A stretch of DNA of 64,000 nt from Bacillus sp. Marseille-Q1617 (GTDB taxonomy: Bacteria; Bacillota; Bacilli; Bacillales; Bacillaceae_B), in the NCBI RefSeq assembly GCF_903645295.1, contig NZ_CAHJXM010000001.1, forward strand, positions 620,001 through 684,000, written 5' to 3'. Below, in pieces: positions 37,273 to 46,020 of the stretch. The translations under genes were made by a program, and so were the position numbers. The notes below the pieces were generated by a model. It saw only the letters and a list, made by a program, of their open reading frames with translations. It was not told the DNA's origin and made no database searches. How positions within the stretch are numbered: position 1 is the stretch's first letter; each line of letters starts with the position of its first letter.

Positions 37273-37360
37273 TTTAAAAAAGACAAATTTATATTCTGCA
37301 ATCTTACATAGAAGTTGAATCCGCTGGAGGGAAGCTGCGAAACCTCATGTTTGCGGCAGG
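37273..37360. repeat. Dispersed intergenic repeat with AAAAAGACAAAT head (copy 1)
   Basis: AAAAAGACAAATTTAT, TTACATAGAAGTTGAA, GGGAAGCTG and GCGGCAGGA occur in this order here and again at 40945-41035. A shorter head-only copy lies at 34082-34100. It directly precedes the family E array. Confidence 0.65.
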
Positions 37361-37361
37361 A

Positions 37362-37461
37362 ATCAAGCCACTTTCCAGAGTTACAATCCAAATTTGAAAA
37401 ATAAAAGCCACATTTCTGATATACAAGCAAGATTTCGCTTTTACGCGCCACTTAGAATCAT
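37362..37461. repeat. 20-bp-period array, family E (copy 1)
   Basis: Units ATCAAGCCAC, TACAATCCAA, TAAAAGCCAC, TACAAGCAAG and TACGCGCCAC start at 37362, 37382, 37402, 37422 and 37442. They lie between divergent genes. The remaining part of 37462-37700 contains two GGGACAGGTCCC-like imperfect palindromes and nothing coding. Confidence 0.8.
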
Positions 37462-37700
37462 TCTACTTTACGATGGGAGAAAAAATGGGACCAGTCACTT
37501 TAAGTTGAAAAAGATCCGGGGGACCCGTTCCCATGCCCCATGGCCCAGACAATAAATACAGCCGGGACAAGGTCCCTGTCCCCCCCGTCCCGCCAGAACA
37601 GGGACAACAAACCCGCCCGAAGCCCGCCAAAACAACCCCTCCAAAATTTTTTGAAAATTCTATTGCACATCTATTTTTTCTGGGCTATAATAACATCAAC

Positions 37701-37712
37701 GAAAGCGCTTTC
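37701..37712. promoter_or_regulatory. Perfect palindrome of cre/LacI-operator type before the lacI-type gene
   Basis: GAAAGCGCTTTC is a 12-bp perfect palindrome, 18 bp before the start codon. It fits the CcpA catabolite-responsive element core (TGAAAGCGCTTTCA-like) and could equally be an autoregulatory site for this LacI protein. Confidence 0.65.
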
Positions 37713-37730
37713 GATGAAGAGGGGACAACG

Positions 37731-38741
37731 ATGGTTACGATTTATGATTTGGCGAAGAAAACTGGGGTTTCCAGTACGACGGTATCCAAGGCTTTTAATA
37801 ATTATGCGGATGTGAGTCCGAAGACAAAACAGAAGATCCTCGATGCGGCAGCCGAGATGGGTTATCTCCCGAACGCACACGCTCAGTCGTTATCGACAAA
37901 GAAGTCGTGGACGATCGGTGTGATGTTCGCCGAGGACAATGAGGTGGGGATGAAGCATCCTTTCTTCAATGCGATCATTGAGAGTTTCCGCAAGTACGTG
38001 GAGCGTGAAGGCTATGATTTGATCTTTGCTTCACGGAATCTGCGCAAGCGGGATACAAGTTATCTGGAGCACTTCCTTTACCGCGCTGTTGACGGGATCG
38101 TGGTCATTTGTTCAGACCCGAACGACCCTCAGGTGCAGGAGATGATCAACAGTCATGTGCCGATCGTGGTGATTGATATGACGGGCCAGAATTGCAGTGT
38201 GGTCTACTCGGATAATATCGAGGGCGGCAGGCTCGCCGTGAATTATCTTCACTCATTGGGGCATACGAAAATCGCTCATATATCCGGGGATCCGGGCATT
38301 GATGCCGGCGCCCAGCGAATCAAAGGATTCAGGAAAGGCATGGAAGAGTCGAACCTGCCGATCCGTGAGGGATATTTGGTGAATGGCGGATTCTTCTCCA
38401 TTGATGAAGGAAGGGCAGCGATGAACACACTTCTGTCTCTGGAAGAAAGACCTACCGCAGTATTCATATCCGGTGACCATATGGCAATTGGCGCAATGGA
38501 AGCCATCAAGGAGAAGGGGTTAAGAATTCCCGAGGATATCTCCATCATCGGCTATGACGATATTGACATGGCTGCGTATGTAACACCGAAACTGACAACG
38601 GTCAAGCAGGATACGGACCGAATCGGGGCAAGTGCCGGGCAGTTATTGATCAATCAGATGAACGAGAAGAAAAAGATGAAGACCACGGACATCATCCCAG
38701 TGGAGCTCATCATCAGGGAGTCCTGTACATCGATAAACTAG
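37731..38741 (+). CDS. LacI family transcriptional regulator
   Basis: The 336-aa protein has the N-terminal helix-turn-helix TIYDLAKKTGVSSTTVSKAFN with the following hinge helix NAHAQSLSTKK, then a periplasmic-binding-like sugar domain (VDGIVVICSDP, VVIDMTGQN, HISGDPGIDAGAQRIKGF, ISIIGYDDIDMAAYVTPKLTTVKQD). ATG 37731 follows GAGGGGAC. It most likely represses the adjacent solute-binding-protein/GH30 locus, whose promoter carries two matching operators; its sugar ligand is unknown. Confidence 0.9.
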   Translation: MVTIYDLAKKTGVSSTTVSKAFNNYADVSPKTKQKILDAAAEMGYLPNAHAQSLSTKKSWTIGVMFAEDNEVGMKHPFFNAIIESFRKYVEREGYDLIFASRNLRKRDTSYLEHFLYRAVDGIVVICSDPNDPQVQEMINSHVPIVVIDMTGQNCSVVYSDNIEGGRLAVNYLHSLGHTKIAHISGDPGIDAGAQRIKGFRKGMEESNLPIREGYLVNGGFFSIDEGRAAMNTLLSLEERPTAVFISGDHMAIGAMEAIKEKGLRIPEDISIIGYDDIDMAAYVTPKLTTVKQDTDRIGASAGQLLINQMNEKKKMKTTDIIPVELIIRESCTSIN

Positions 38742-38773
38742 TGCCTGGACTCCAGGCACGATAAAAATTTTTT
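38741..38773 (+). terminator. Terminator of the lacI-type gene
   Basis: GTGCCTGG pairs perfectly with CCAGGCAC around ACT and is followed by an A/T run ending in six T. It begins at the stop codon. Confidence 0.8.
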
Positions 38774-38782
38774 AGGTGATTT

Positions 38783-38796
38783 CGAAACCGGTTTCG
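38783..38796. promoter_or_regulatory. LacI-type operator 1
   Basis: CGAAACCGGTTTCG is a 14-bp perfect palindrome with the central CG typical of LacI-family sites. It lies 156 bp before the solute-binding-protein start. Confidence 0.7.
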
Positions 38797-38809
38797 GAAA
38801 CATATTCCA

Positions 38810-38859
38810 GCTGTTGATTTCCGTGTAAGACTTCCCAGTTTTGCAGGGAAATCAACAGC
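38810..38859 (+). other. Long hairpin between the two operators
   Basis: GCTGTTGATTTCC and GGAAATCAACAGC are 13-bp perfect arms with a 24-nt loop; a run of seven T begins about 11 nt later. It may be an attenuator in the leader if transcription starts near operator 1, or a second terminator of the lacI-type gene. Confidence 0.6.
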
Positions 38860-38888
38860 GGCACCCATGATTTTTTTGCAAGTTTTAC

Positions 38889-38902
38889 CGAAACCGATTT
38901 CG
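38889..38902. promoter_or_regulatory. LacI-type operator 2
   Basis: CGAAACCGATTTCG differs from operator 1 by one base. The operator centres are 106 bp apart, about ten helical turns, which would allow DNA looping. Confidence 0.65.
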
Positions 38903-38938
38903 ACCACATATATCCATAAAGGACAAAGGGGGATAAAC

Positions 38939-39373
38939 ATGAAGAAGTTTCTAGCATTATTTATGACAGCGGTCCTGCTTGCAGGGGTGCTTGCCGGCTG
39001 TTCCGGAAGCTCGGAATCATCAGGAGGCAAAAAAGACAAAGATGTTGATTTGAAGATCTGGTCATTTACGGATGAGTTGAAGAAGCCTATCACGAAGTTT
39101 GAAGAGAAGAATGGGGTCAAAGTGGAACTGACAATCGTTCCGATCGCGGATTATCCGACTAAGCTCAAGCCTGTTCTTGAAAGCGGTGTCGGGACTCCTG
39201 ACGTGTTCACAGGGGAAATTGCCTTCCTTAAACAATGGGTGGATGCAGGATACTGGGAGAACCTTTCCGAGGATCCGTACAATGTTGAAGAAATCAAGGA
39301 TAAGTATGTACCATATGTATTCGATTTAGGAAAAGACAAGGATGGAAATGTAAGAGCCCCACATCGAACTTGA
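38939..39373 (+). pseudogene. Sugar ABC transporter solute-binding lipoprotein, C-terminally truncated
   Basis: The 144-aa product has a lipoprotein signal peptide (FLALFMTAVLLAGVLAGC, Cys about 21) and the first quarter of an extracellular sugar-binding protein: DLKIWSFTDELKKPITKFEEKNG, LKPVLESGVGTPDVFTGE, YWENLSEDPYN. The family is normally about 420-440 aa. At about 39353-39362 the sequence switches to GH30 coding in another frame and the SBP frame stops at 39373. The rest of the gene and the expected two permease genes are missing. AAAGGGGGATAAAC precedes the ATG. Confidence 0.85.
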
Positions 39374-40601
39374 TCCCGGGCTGAAATTTCAGGAGATGAT
39401 CGGGTTCGGCGGAGCGTTTACGGAAGCGGCGGCTTACAGTTTGTCTCTTGTCAGCCCTGAGAAGAGGGCCGAAGTGATCAAGCGTTACTTTGATCCTGTG
39501 GAAGGGCTTGGCTACCGTCTCGGACGCACCCATATTAACAGCTGTGACTTTTCGCTGGAAAATTACACGTATGTGGAAGAAGGGGACACGTCTCTAGAGA
39601 GCTTCTCGATTGAACGCGAAAGGAAGCTTGTCCTTCCTTTGATTCATGACGCAGTGAAGGCGGCGGGCCGGGAGCTGTCTATCGTGGCATCACCTTGGAG
39701 CCCTCCGCCGTGGATGAAATCGAACGGTGAAATGAACAACGGCGGCAAGCTGCTGCCGGGGTTTGATGAGGTTTGGGCAGAGTACTATTCAAAGTACATT
39801 GACGCCATGGAAAAAGAAGGCGTCGCGATTTGGGGGATCACCATTCAGAACGAGCCAGAAGCGAAGCAGGTTTGGGATTCATGCCTGTACACCGGGAAAG
39901 AAGAACGTGACTTTATCAAGAACCATCTCGGGCCATCCCTTGAGCGGAACGGTCACGGCGATGTGAAGGTCATTATCTGGGATCATAACCGAGACGTCAT
40001 TTTTGAACGTGCGAGTGCAGTGCTGTCTGATCCGGAAGCGGCTAAGTATGTATGGGGAACCGGCAACCACTGGTACGTGTCGGAGGAATTCGAGAATCTT
40101 TCAAAGGTTCACGATGCGTTCCCCGATAAGCATCTTATCTTTACGGAAGGATGCATCGAAGGCGGCGTGCAGGTCGGTGCCTGGCACACCGGCGAGCGGT
40201 ATGCGAGGAATATCATTGGCGATCTGAACAATCATCTCGAAGCTTGGATCGACTGGAATCTCGTTCTGAACGAAGAAGGCGGACCGAACCACGTTGGCAA
40301 CTACTGCGATGCACCGGTCATCGTGGATACAGTGAACGATAAGGTGCATTATAATAGTTCATTCTACTATATAGGGCATTTCAGCAAGTATATCGAGGCT
40401 GGTGGCCGCCGGATTTGGAGCGGAGTTTCTTCAAATCGTGTTACGGCCACGGCATTTGAGAATCCGGACGGCCGGGTTGCGGTGGTTGTGATGAATGCTG
40501 GGGATGATAAGGAAGACGTTTCGATTGCGTTTAGCGGTTCGGATGAAGCGATGACGTTTGATCTTTCGGGGCATTCGATTGTGACGTTTGTTTTGAGTTG
40601 A
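39363..40601 (+). pseudogene. GH30 family glycoside hydrolase (glucosylceramidase-like), N-terminally truncated
   Basis: The remaining 410 or so residues match GH30 beta-glucosidase/xylosidase-type enzymes from IELDPGLKFQEMIGFGGAFTEAA onward. The acid/base Glu is in GITIQNEPEAKQVWD (153 from ATG 39396) and the nucleophile Glu in LIFTEGCIEGG (251); the C-terminal beta domain ends VVVMNAGDDKE...SIVTFVLS. Roughly 30-40 N-terminal residues and the native start are lost at the deletion joint. ATG 39396 has only a weak GGAG and begins inside a core strand, so translation is doubtful. Confidence 0.85.
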
Positions 40602-40612
40602 TTTTGAGTGGG

Positions 40613-40645
40613 GAGAGCAGTCCTGTTGTGGGGCTGCTCTTTTTT
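40613..40645 (+). terminator. Rho-independent terminator
   Basis: GAGAGCAG pairs with CTGCTCT and is followed by six T, 11 bp after the GH30 stop. Confidence 0.85.
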
Positions 40646-40723
40646 GTGCGGGACATGGGGACAGGTCCCGTGTCCCATTTTCCAGGGATGGGAAGGGTGC
40701 TGTCAGTTTTGACTAATTATCAT

Positions 40724-40836
40724 AGGATTATATATTTTGATTTAGGATCGTATTTTTGAAAACAGGATCATAAATTTCGAAAGAGGACCGTATTTTTTGT
40801 CGAATGGATCATAAATTCCAAAATAGGATCGTATCC
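40724..40836. repeat. 20-bp-period array, family C (copy 2)
   Basis: Units AGGATTATAT, AGGATCGTAT, AGGATCATAA, AGGACCGTAT, TGGATCATAA and AGGATCGTAT start at 40724, 40744, 40764, 40784, 40805 and 40825. The following 40840-40960 tail (GTTACTTTCAA, TTATCCAGG, TCTTCTTCACTCTGTTTT) matches the tail of copy 1. Confidence 0.85.
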
Positions 40837-40944
40837 AGCATCCAGGTTACTTTCAACCGGATGTTATCCAGGGAAAATGAACTCTATTAATCTTCTTCAC
40901 TCTGTTTTGAGTTGAAACTTATGGTTATCTCCAAATTTTTCAGC

Positions 40945-41035
40945 TGAAAAAAGACAAATATTTATCTTTTACAGCCTTACATAGAAGTTAAGTCCTACGG
41001 CTGGAAGCTGATAACCCCGATTTTAGCGGCAGGAT
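40945..41035. repeat. Dispersed intergenic repeat with AAAAAGACAAAT head (copy 2)
   Basis: Shows the same ordered blocks as 37273-37360: AAAAAAGACAAATATTTAT, TTACATAGAAGTTAAG, GGAAGCTG, GCGGCAGGA. Here it continues the tail of a family C array. Confidence 0.65.
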
Positions 41036-41231
41036 CTTAGCTCTTAGTTAGCTGGCCACTTCATACCTTAGTCAATGAAAAATACATATTTTAACAGTAT
41101 CGTCACAATCTTATGTCTAAATTTCTAAAAAAAGGAAACACCCCTATAGTTGGTGTCAGGAAAAACGTACATTATAAATAGGAAGAAAGTTACATAAGGG
41201 AATCTTACAGATCAGCCAAAGGGGGAGTAAG

Positions 41232-42776
41232 ATGGACACGCAGATGATCATTTCCATCATCATTTTAATCATGCTGGCGGAAGCCGGTGCTGTCATCCTG
41301 TTTGTAAAGTACAGACGGGGGGACATGGAAACGAACCCGTTCGTCACCATTTTGAAAAAAGAATGGGTGATCTTCTTTCATGCATTCTTCAGATGGAAGG
41401 TGAAAAAGAAGGGAGATAATGCAGTCCGCTCCTATGCCTACCACAAAGGTTCAAACTACTTTTGGTTGTTCATCGCGCTCCTTCATGAACAGGTGATCGA
41501 AGGCATCGTGTTTCACATCTATTTAAAAGAAGTAGATCCCCTCCGCGCAAACATCCTGGTTGTGCTTCATGTCTACACGATCCTCTACATGCTCGGAGAT
41601 TATAACCTCGTTAGAAATTCCCCCATCCAGCTAAAAGGGAACCATGTCCTGATGAACATCGGGGCGAGAAGGTCGCTGCGCTTTCACATCATGGATGTCG
41701 AAACCATCCAGCCTGCAAAAACTCATTATCATAAACACGGCGGCATAATACATGAAAAGAATGTCTTCCATGTCACCGCGCTTCCGAGGGTGTTGACCCG
41801 GATCTTCGGGATGACCGATGAACTGAAATATGAAATCGTCTTTAAGGAACCGATATACGCACGCGGCTATTTCGGGCAGAAAAAAGAGGTTGGGAAGGCC
41901 TTGATCTACATGGATGATCCCGAAGCTCTCATCAGTGACCTTAAGGAGAGGACGGTAGATTATGATGAGACCGAAGAAATGGAAGAAGAACGGTTCACTG
42001 CTGCAGCTGTCGAAAGCAAACGGACTGCTTTGATCAACTGGAGGGTGTATTTCGCCCTGCTTTTCCTTAACATTCTGGGGGCATTGGCGATCGCCCCTTA
42101 CGCAATTGCTAGGGAAAACCTTCATGAAGTCATGGGGCTGAGCAAGCTGTCCTTCACCCTGTTTTATGTCGTCCAGGTTTTATTGGAGGCGGGCATCCTG
42201 TTGTTCATCGGGCTGTGGCTCGCTAAAAAAGTAAAGCTGGGTGCTCCTGTCATCGAGGTATTTTTCAATAAAAGCCAGCCGCTTCGTTCTTTTAAGATGA
42301 ATGGTATTCATTCCGCCCTGTACGGGATCCTGGCTGGAGTGGCCATCAGTATCTTCAGTCTGATCGTCTCAAAACCGCTCGGTGTGGACAATTCCTCATT
42401 GAATGAGCCGGCCTGGTGGCTTGGCACATTGGGGTCATTCGGGGCGGCCGTGAACGAAGAGTCGATCTTCCGGCTGTTTCTTGTCACGGTAATACTCTGG
42501 TTGTTCATGAAATTTACGAAAGGGGCGGTGACGAAACCGAAGATATGGACGGCGATCGTCATTTCATCTCTGGTCTTCGGGGTTATGCATTACAGTGTGG
42601 CAGCCGCCAATTTGGAGATGACGCTGGGGCTCGTACTCAGTATGCTCGTGATCAACGGGATCGGGGGGCTGGTATTTGGGGCGCTTTTTGTCTTTATGGG
42701 TCTCGAGTTTGCGATGATTGCTCATTTTATGGCGGATATTGTGCTTCATGTGGTGGGGCCGCGGATGGTGGAGTAA
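41232..42776 (+). CDS. Large CPBP-family intramembrane protease-like protein
   Basis: The 514-aa protein has an N-terminal part with three or four membrane segments and a soluble insert (about 125-265, including RRSLRFHIMDVETIQPAKTH and the acidic DYDETEEMEEERF), then a C-terminal CPBP (Abi) membrane domain. The protease signature is present: NEESIFRLFL (EExxxR), VFGVMHYS (FxxxH) and HFMADIVLH. CPBP proteins process prenyl-CAAX substrates or confer bacteriocin immunity; most are about 220-300 aa, so the N-terminal half is an unusual addition. AAAGGGGGAGTAAG precedes the ATG. Confidence 0.8.
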   Translation: MDTQMIISIIILIMLAEAGAVILFVKYRRGDMETNPFVTILKKEWVIFFHAFFRWKVKKKGDNAVRSYAYHKGSNYFWLFIALLHEQVIEGIVFHIYLKEVDPLRANILVVLHVYTILYMLGDYNLVRNSPIQLKGNHVLMNIGARRSLRFHIMDVETIQPAKTHYHKHGGIIHEKNVFHVTALPRVLTRIFGMTDELKYEIVFKEPIYARGYFGQKKEVGKALIYMDDPEALISDLKERTVDYDETEEMEEERFTAAAVESKRTALINWRVYFALLFLNILGALAIAPYAIARENLHEVMGLSKLSFTLFYVVQVLLEAGILLFIGLWLAKKVKLGAPVIEVFFNKSQPLRSFKMNGIHSALYGILAGVAISIFSLIVSKPLGVDNSSLNEPAWWLGTLGSFGAAVNEESIFRLFLVTVILWLFMKFTKGAVTKPKIWTAIVISSLVFGVMHYSVAAANLEMTLGLVLSMLVINGIGGLVFGALFVFMGLEFAMIAHFMADIVLHVVGPRMVE

Positions 42777-42926
42777 ACACTTAATGTGGTCCAAATTTCT
42801 TTATGAATTCTTCATGTCCGCCTACAGCTTATTGAAGACGCGGCCCATGGGGACAGGTCCGGGGGCCAGTTTTTAATTTGGGGATCTAGTTGCTGAGGGT
42901 AGCTTCTTGTTTAGAATAATTATCAG

Positions 42927-43038
42927 AAGATCATATATTTTGATTTAGGATCGTATTTTTGGATTCAGGATCGTAAATTTCGATATAGGATCATAAATTC
43001 GGATTGGGGATCATAAATCCCGAATCAGGATCATAAAT
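42927..43038. repeat. 20-bp-period array, family C (copy 3)
   Basis: Units AAGATCATAT, AGGATCGTAT, AGGATCGTAA, AGGATCATAA, GGGATCATAA and AGGATCATAA start at 42927, 42947, 42967, 42987, 43007 and 43027, exactly 20 bp apart. It follows GAATAATTATCAGA as in copy 1. The rest of 42777-43322 has no recognised feature. Confidence 0.85.
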
Positions 43039-43322
43039 CATCAAGCAACCCCTTTTTTATTTTGAAAAGAGCTTTTTTTGAAAAGGGAAACCAGATTTTT
43101 ACCTTAATCCCGGTGAAAATTCTTCAATCCAGTAAGGAAATGACTCGTTTTGAAGGGAAACTTCAACGATTTCAAGTATGGTCAAGTCTGCACCTGACTG
43201 GCGAGTAAAAGGGACAGGTATCTGGAAAAATAGATTGAGTTCTTTATATTTATTTGAAATAATTGGTATTAACAAAATCTTTAAGTCTACGACGATACCA
43301 CCAAAGACTAGGAGTCTCATGA

Positions 43323-45221
43323 ATGAAAATGACCGGAAAAACATATCCAACTATAAAAGACCTCATCTCATTACCAACCATATCAAGCCTCCACATTAGT
43401 GACGACGGCAAAAAAACAACCTTCGTCAACCGTACAGCTGACTGGAAAGACAATACATATAAGAATCACATATGGATCTATGAAAAAGATAAGGGGAAAC
43501 CTTACGAGTTTGTAGAGGGTACGTCCCCTTTATGGTCGCCTGACTCTAGCAAACTCGCATACCTTCGTACGGTTAATGGAGGAAATCAAATTTTTGTAGA
43601 GTCATTGGATGGTGAAGGAAGGGTTCAGATCTCAGATGAGGAAGAGGGAGTAAGTGCATTCAAATGGGATCCTGCCGGCAACGGTTTTTATTATATTGCG
43701 CAGTCAAAAGAATCTGAGAAAATCAAGAGACGTAGGGAGATCTATGGAGATTTCCATCATGCAGGCAGGGAATATCGGAATCATTGTTTATATTACAAGG
43801 GTTCTGGTGAAAACAGCGCGGCGCACCAACTAACTGACGGTATGGAATTTCATATCGATGAATTTGATATTTCAAATGATGGGAAAAAGATTGTATTGAT
43901 GGCTGCCCAAAGCCCGGATATGAAAGATTTTATTAATCGAGATTTATACATACTAGATATGCAAGCCGGCGGGCTGCAAAAGCTGAATGTCGATAAGCTG
44001 CTGGGAGGGGGCCTGTGCTTTTCCCCCGATGGCAGCAAATTATGTTACTCAGCAAGCATAAGGGAGAAGGAGTACTATCAAACTCAAATACAAGACAATA
44101 CGCTGGAGATAGTCGATCTTTGTACCGGTGAGCGGATTCAGCCTCTCACAGATATTGATAGTACGGTTGTTCCTTTACGGTGGACAGCCAAAGGGATTTT
44201 AATCAAATGGCAGGATAAAACGAATGTTTGTATAGGGTTGTTATCCGAGGATGGCTCGGTGGAAATGGTCAGCAAGGATGGCTTTATACTGGATGCATCC
44301 ATAACAGGGGATGGAAAGTATCTTTCCTATACCAAAGCGCGGCCGAATGAAACCTTTGAAGTCTATTTGGACGGTGAAAAGATAACGGATGAAAACAGCT
44401 TTTTTAAAGGAAAGCTTAAAAGCAACAGGGAAGTCATCTCGTGGAAAAGTCATGATGGCCTTGAGATAGAAGGGGTTTTAACAACGCCGGCTGGGTTTGA
44501 TGAGAAAGGAGAATATCCCTTATTGGTGGTCATTCACGGCGGACCGGCGTGGGCGTCCTTCCCGATCCATTCAGGCTGTTTCAATGATAAGTATCCGATT
44601 GAAACTTTTATTGAAAAAGGCTTTATCTTGCTGGAACCAAACTACAGAGGCAGTTCCGGTTACGGCAATGAATTTTTAAAAGCGAACTATCGAAACCTCG
44701 GAATCGGTGACTACCAGGATGTGATATCAGGGGTGGATGCCCTCGTTGACAAGGGGATTGCCGATAAGGACCGGGCCGGGGTGATGGGATGGAGCCAGGG
44801 GGGATTCATTTCAGCTTTCTGTTCCACCTACAGTGACCGGTTCAAGGCGGTGTCAGTCGGCGGCGGGATCACGAATTGGCGCCACCATTATGTGACTACA
44901 GATATCCCTTGGTTTATCAGGATGCATTTAGGAAATGAACCATGGCACGATCCGGAGGTTTACGAGAAAACATCGCCGATGAACTATATTAAATCAGCCT
45001 GTACGCCCACTTTGATTCAGCATGGTGAAGAGGATGCAAGGGTTCCGATAACCAATGCATATGAGCTGTATAGAGGATTGAGGGATATGGGAGTGGAAAC
45101 TGATTTAGTTGTTATTAAAGGAATGGCTTATAGTTCTGAGCAGCCGGGGGTGAATGCGGCTGTTATGGAGCAGAATTTAGGGTGGTTCTCGAAGCATGTG
45201 CTTGGGGAGAGTATGGAGTAG
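43323..45221 (+). CDS. S9 (prolyl oligopeptidase) family peptidase with atypical His region
   Basis: The 632-aa protein has an N-terminal beta-propeller of TolB-like repeats (TSPLWSPDSSKLAYLR, FDISNDGKKIVLMAA, LCFSPDGSKLCYS) and a C-terminal alpha/beta hydrolase: LLVVIHGGPAWASFP, LEPNYRGSSGYGNEFL, nucleophile Ser in VMGWSQGGFISAF, Asp in HGEEDARVPITNAYEL. The expected catalytic His in a GMPHG-like motif is replaced by KGMAYSSEQPG, so it may be inactive, use another His, or belong to a distinct subfamily. AGGAG lies about 8 nt before the ATG. Confidence 0.85.
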   Translation: MKMTGKTYPTIKDLISLPTISSLHISDDGKKTTFVNRTADWKDNTYKNHIWIYEKDKGKPYEFVEGTSPLWSPDSSKLAYLRTVNGGNQIFVESLDGEGRVQISDEEEGVSAFKWDPAGNGFYYIAQSKESEKIKRRREIYGDFHHAGREYRNHCLYYKGSGENSAAHQLTDGMEFHIDEFDISNDGKKIVLMAAQSPDMKDFINRDLYILDMQAGGLQKLNVDKLLGGGLCFSPDGSKLCYSASIREKEYYQTQIQDNTLEIVDLCTGERIQPLTDIDSTVVPLRWTAKGILIKWQDKTNVCIGLLSEDGSVEMVSKDGFILDASITGDGKYLSYTKARPNETFEVYLDGEKITDENSFFKGKLKSNREVISWKSHDGLEIEGVLTTPAGFDEKGEYPLLVVIHGGPAWASFPIHSGCFNDKYPIETFIEKGFILLEPNYRGSSGYGNEFLKANYRNLGIGDYQDVISGVDALVDKGIADKDRAGVMGWSQGGFISAFCSTYSDRFKAVSVGGGITNWRHHYVTTDIPWFIRMHLGNEPWHDPEVYEKTSPMNYIKSACTPTLIQHGEEDARVPITNAYELYRGLRDMGVETDLVVIKGMAYSSEQPGVNAAVMEQNLGWFSKHVLGESME

Positions 45222-45255
45222 AGTGTGGACGGTTCCCGCTCTGCTTTTTCTTTAT
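45219..45255 (+). terminator. Terminator, TAGAGTG-type repeat (copy 1)
   Basis: AGAGTGTGG...CCCGCTCT forms an imperfect stem followed by GCTTTTTCTTT. The ACGGTT loop and flanks recur at 48478, 50931 and 52883. Confidence 0.55.
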
Positions 45256-45426
45256 TATAAGTAAAAACGGGACATAATCATCAATAATCTTCACTGTATG
45301 GCTGGATTCCACTGTGAAAATCAGTAGAAGTACTGTCCCCGCATCTGCCAAAATCGGTTTCTGTTTATATTTTTGAACGCAGAAATCGACTTCCATGGCA
45401 TGCTTTTCAAGAAAAACACATAAATT

Positions 45427-45452
45427 TGAAACTTTTCTTAAGAATACATCCC
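45427..45452 (+). promoter_or_regulatory. Putative ECF-sigma promoter of the sigma/anti-sigma operon
   Basis: TGAAACTTTT (45427-45436) matches the Bacillus ECF -35 consensus TGAAACnTTT. The -10 (ATCCC about 16 nt later) is poor, so the call rests on the -35 and its place before an ECF sigma gene, which are often autoregulated. Confidence 0.4.
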
Positions 45453-45480
45453 ACTAATGAGTAAAGGGGGGGAAAAATAG

Positions 45481-46020
45481 GTGCAAAAACAAAACGAACG
45501 ACTAGTTAAAAAAGCGATAAAAGGCAGTAAGAACGCTTTTGAAAAATTAGTTCAGCAGCACTACGAAAGAATCTACAGGACTGCTTATCTCTATGTACAT
45601 AACGAAGAAGATGCATTGGATGCCGTACAGGAAGCGGCCTATCAGGCTTATAAATCGATCCATTCGTTGAAGCATCCGGAGTATTTCCTGACATGGCTGA
45701 CGAGGATTGTGATCCGGTGTGCGGTGGATGTGATCAGGAAACGAGGCAAAGTAGTGCCGATGAACGATGACTATTTGTCCAACGTGCCGGATGAATCCAC
45801 CCCGGACATTGAAGGGTCATCACAGCTTTTACATGCCATTGGACAGCTGAAAGTGAATCACCGTACCGCCATTATTCTATTCTACTATCATGATTATTCG
45901 ATCAAGACGATCAGCACTGTGATGGACATCCCGGAGAACACCGTGAAAACCTACTTAAGCAGAGGAAAAGCAGAGTTAAAAAAGGTTTATGAAAAAGAGG
46001 AGGAAAGGTCCCATGGATAA
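45481..46020 (+). CDS. ECF-type RNA polymerase sigma factor
   Basis: The 179-aa protein has region 2 ([21 protein letters not shown] then [20 protein letters not shown]) and region 4 ([46 protein letters not shown]), the two domains of ECF sigmas. It directs core polymerase to a small envelope-stress-type regulon. Start GTG 45481 follows GGGGGG at 9 nt. It overlaps the DUF4179 anti-sigma-like gene by 8 nt, so both are coupled. Confidence 0.9.
   Translation: MQKQNERLVKKAIKGSKNAFEKLVQQHYERIYRTAYLYVHNEEDALDAVQEAAYQAYKSIHSLKHPEYFLTWLTRIVIRCAVDVIRKRGKVVPMNDDYLSNVPDESTPDIEGSSQLLHAIGQLKVNHRTAIILFYYHDYSIKTISTVMDIPENTVKTYLSRGKAELKKVYEKEEERSHG

Noticed and set aside
37533..37730. 66-codon Pro-rich N-terminal extension of the LacI regulator
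   Set aside because: The extension is translated GGGACAGG-type intergenic palindromes; the helix-turn-helix starts right after ATG 37731, which has its own ribosome binding site.
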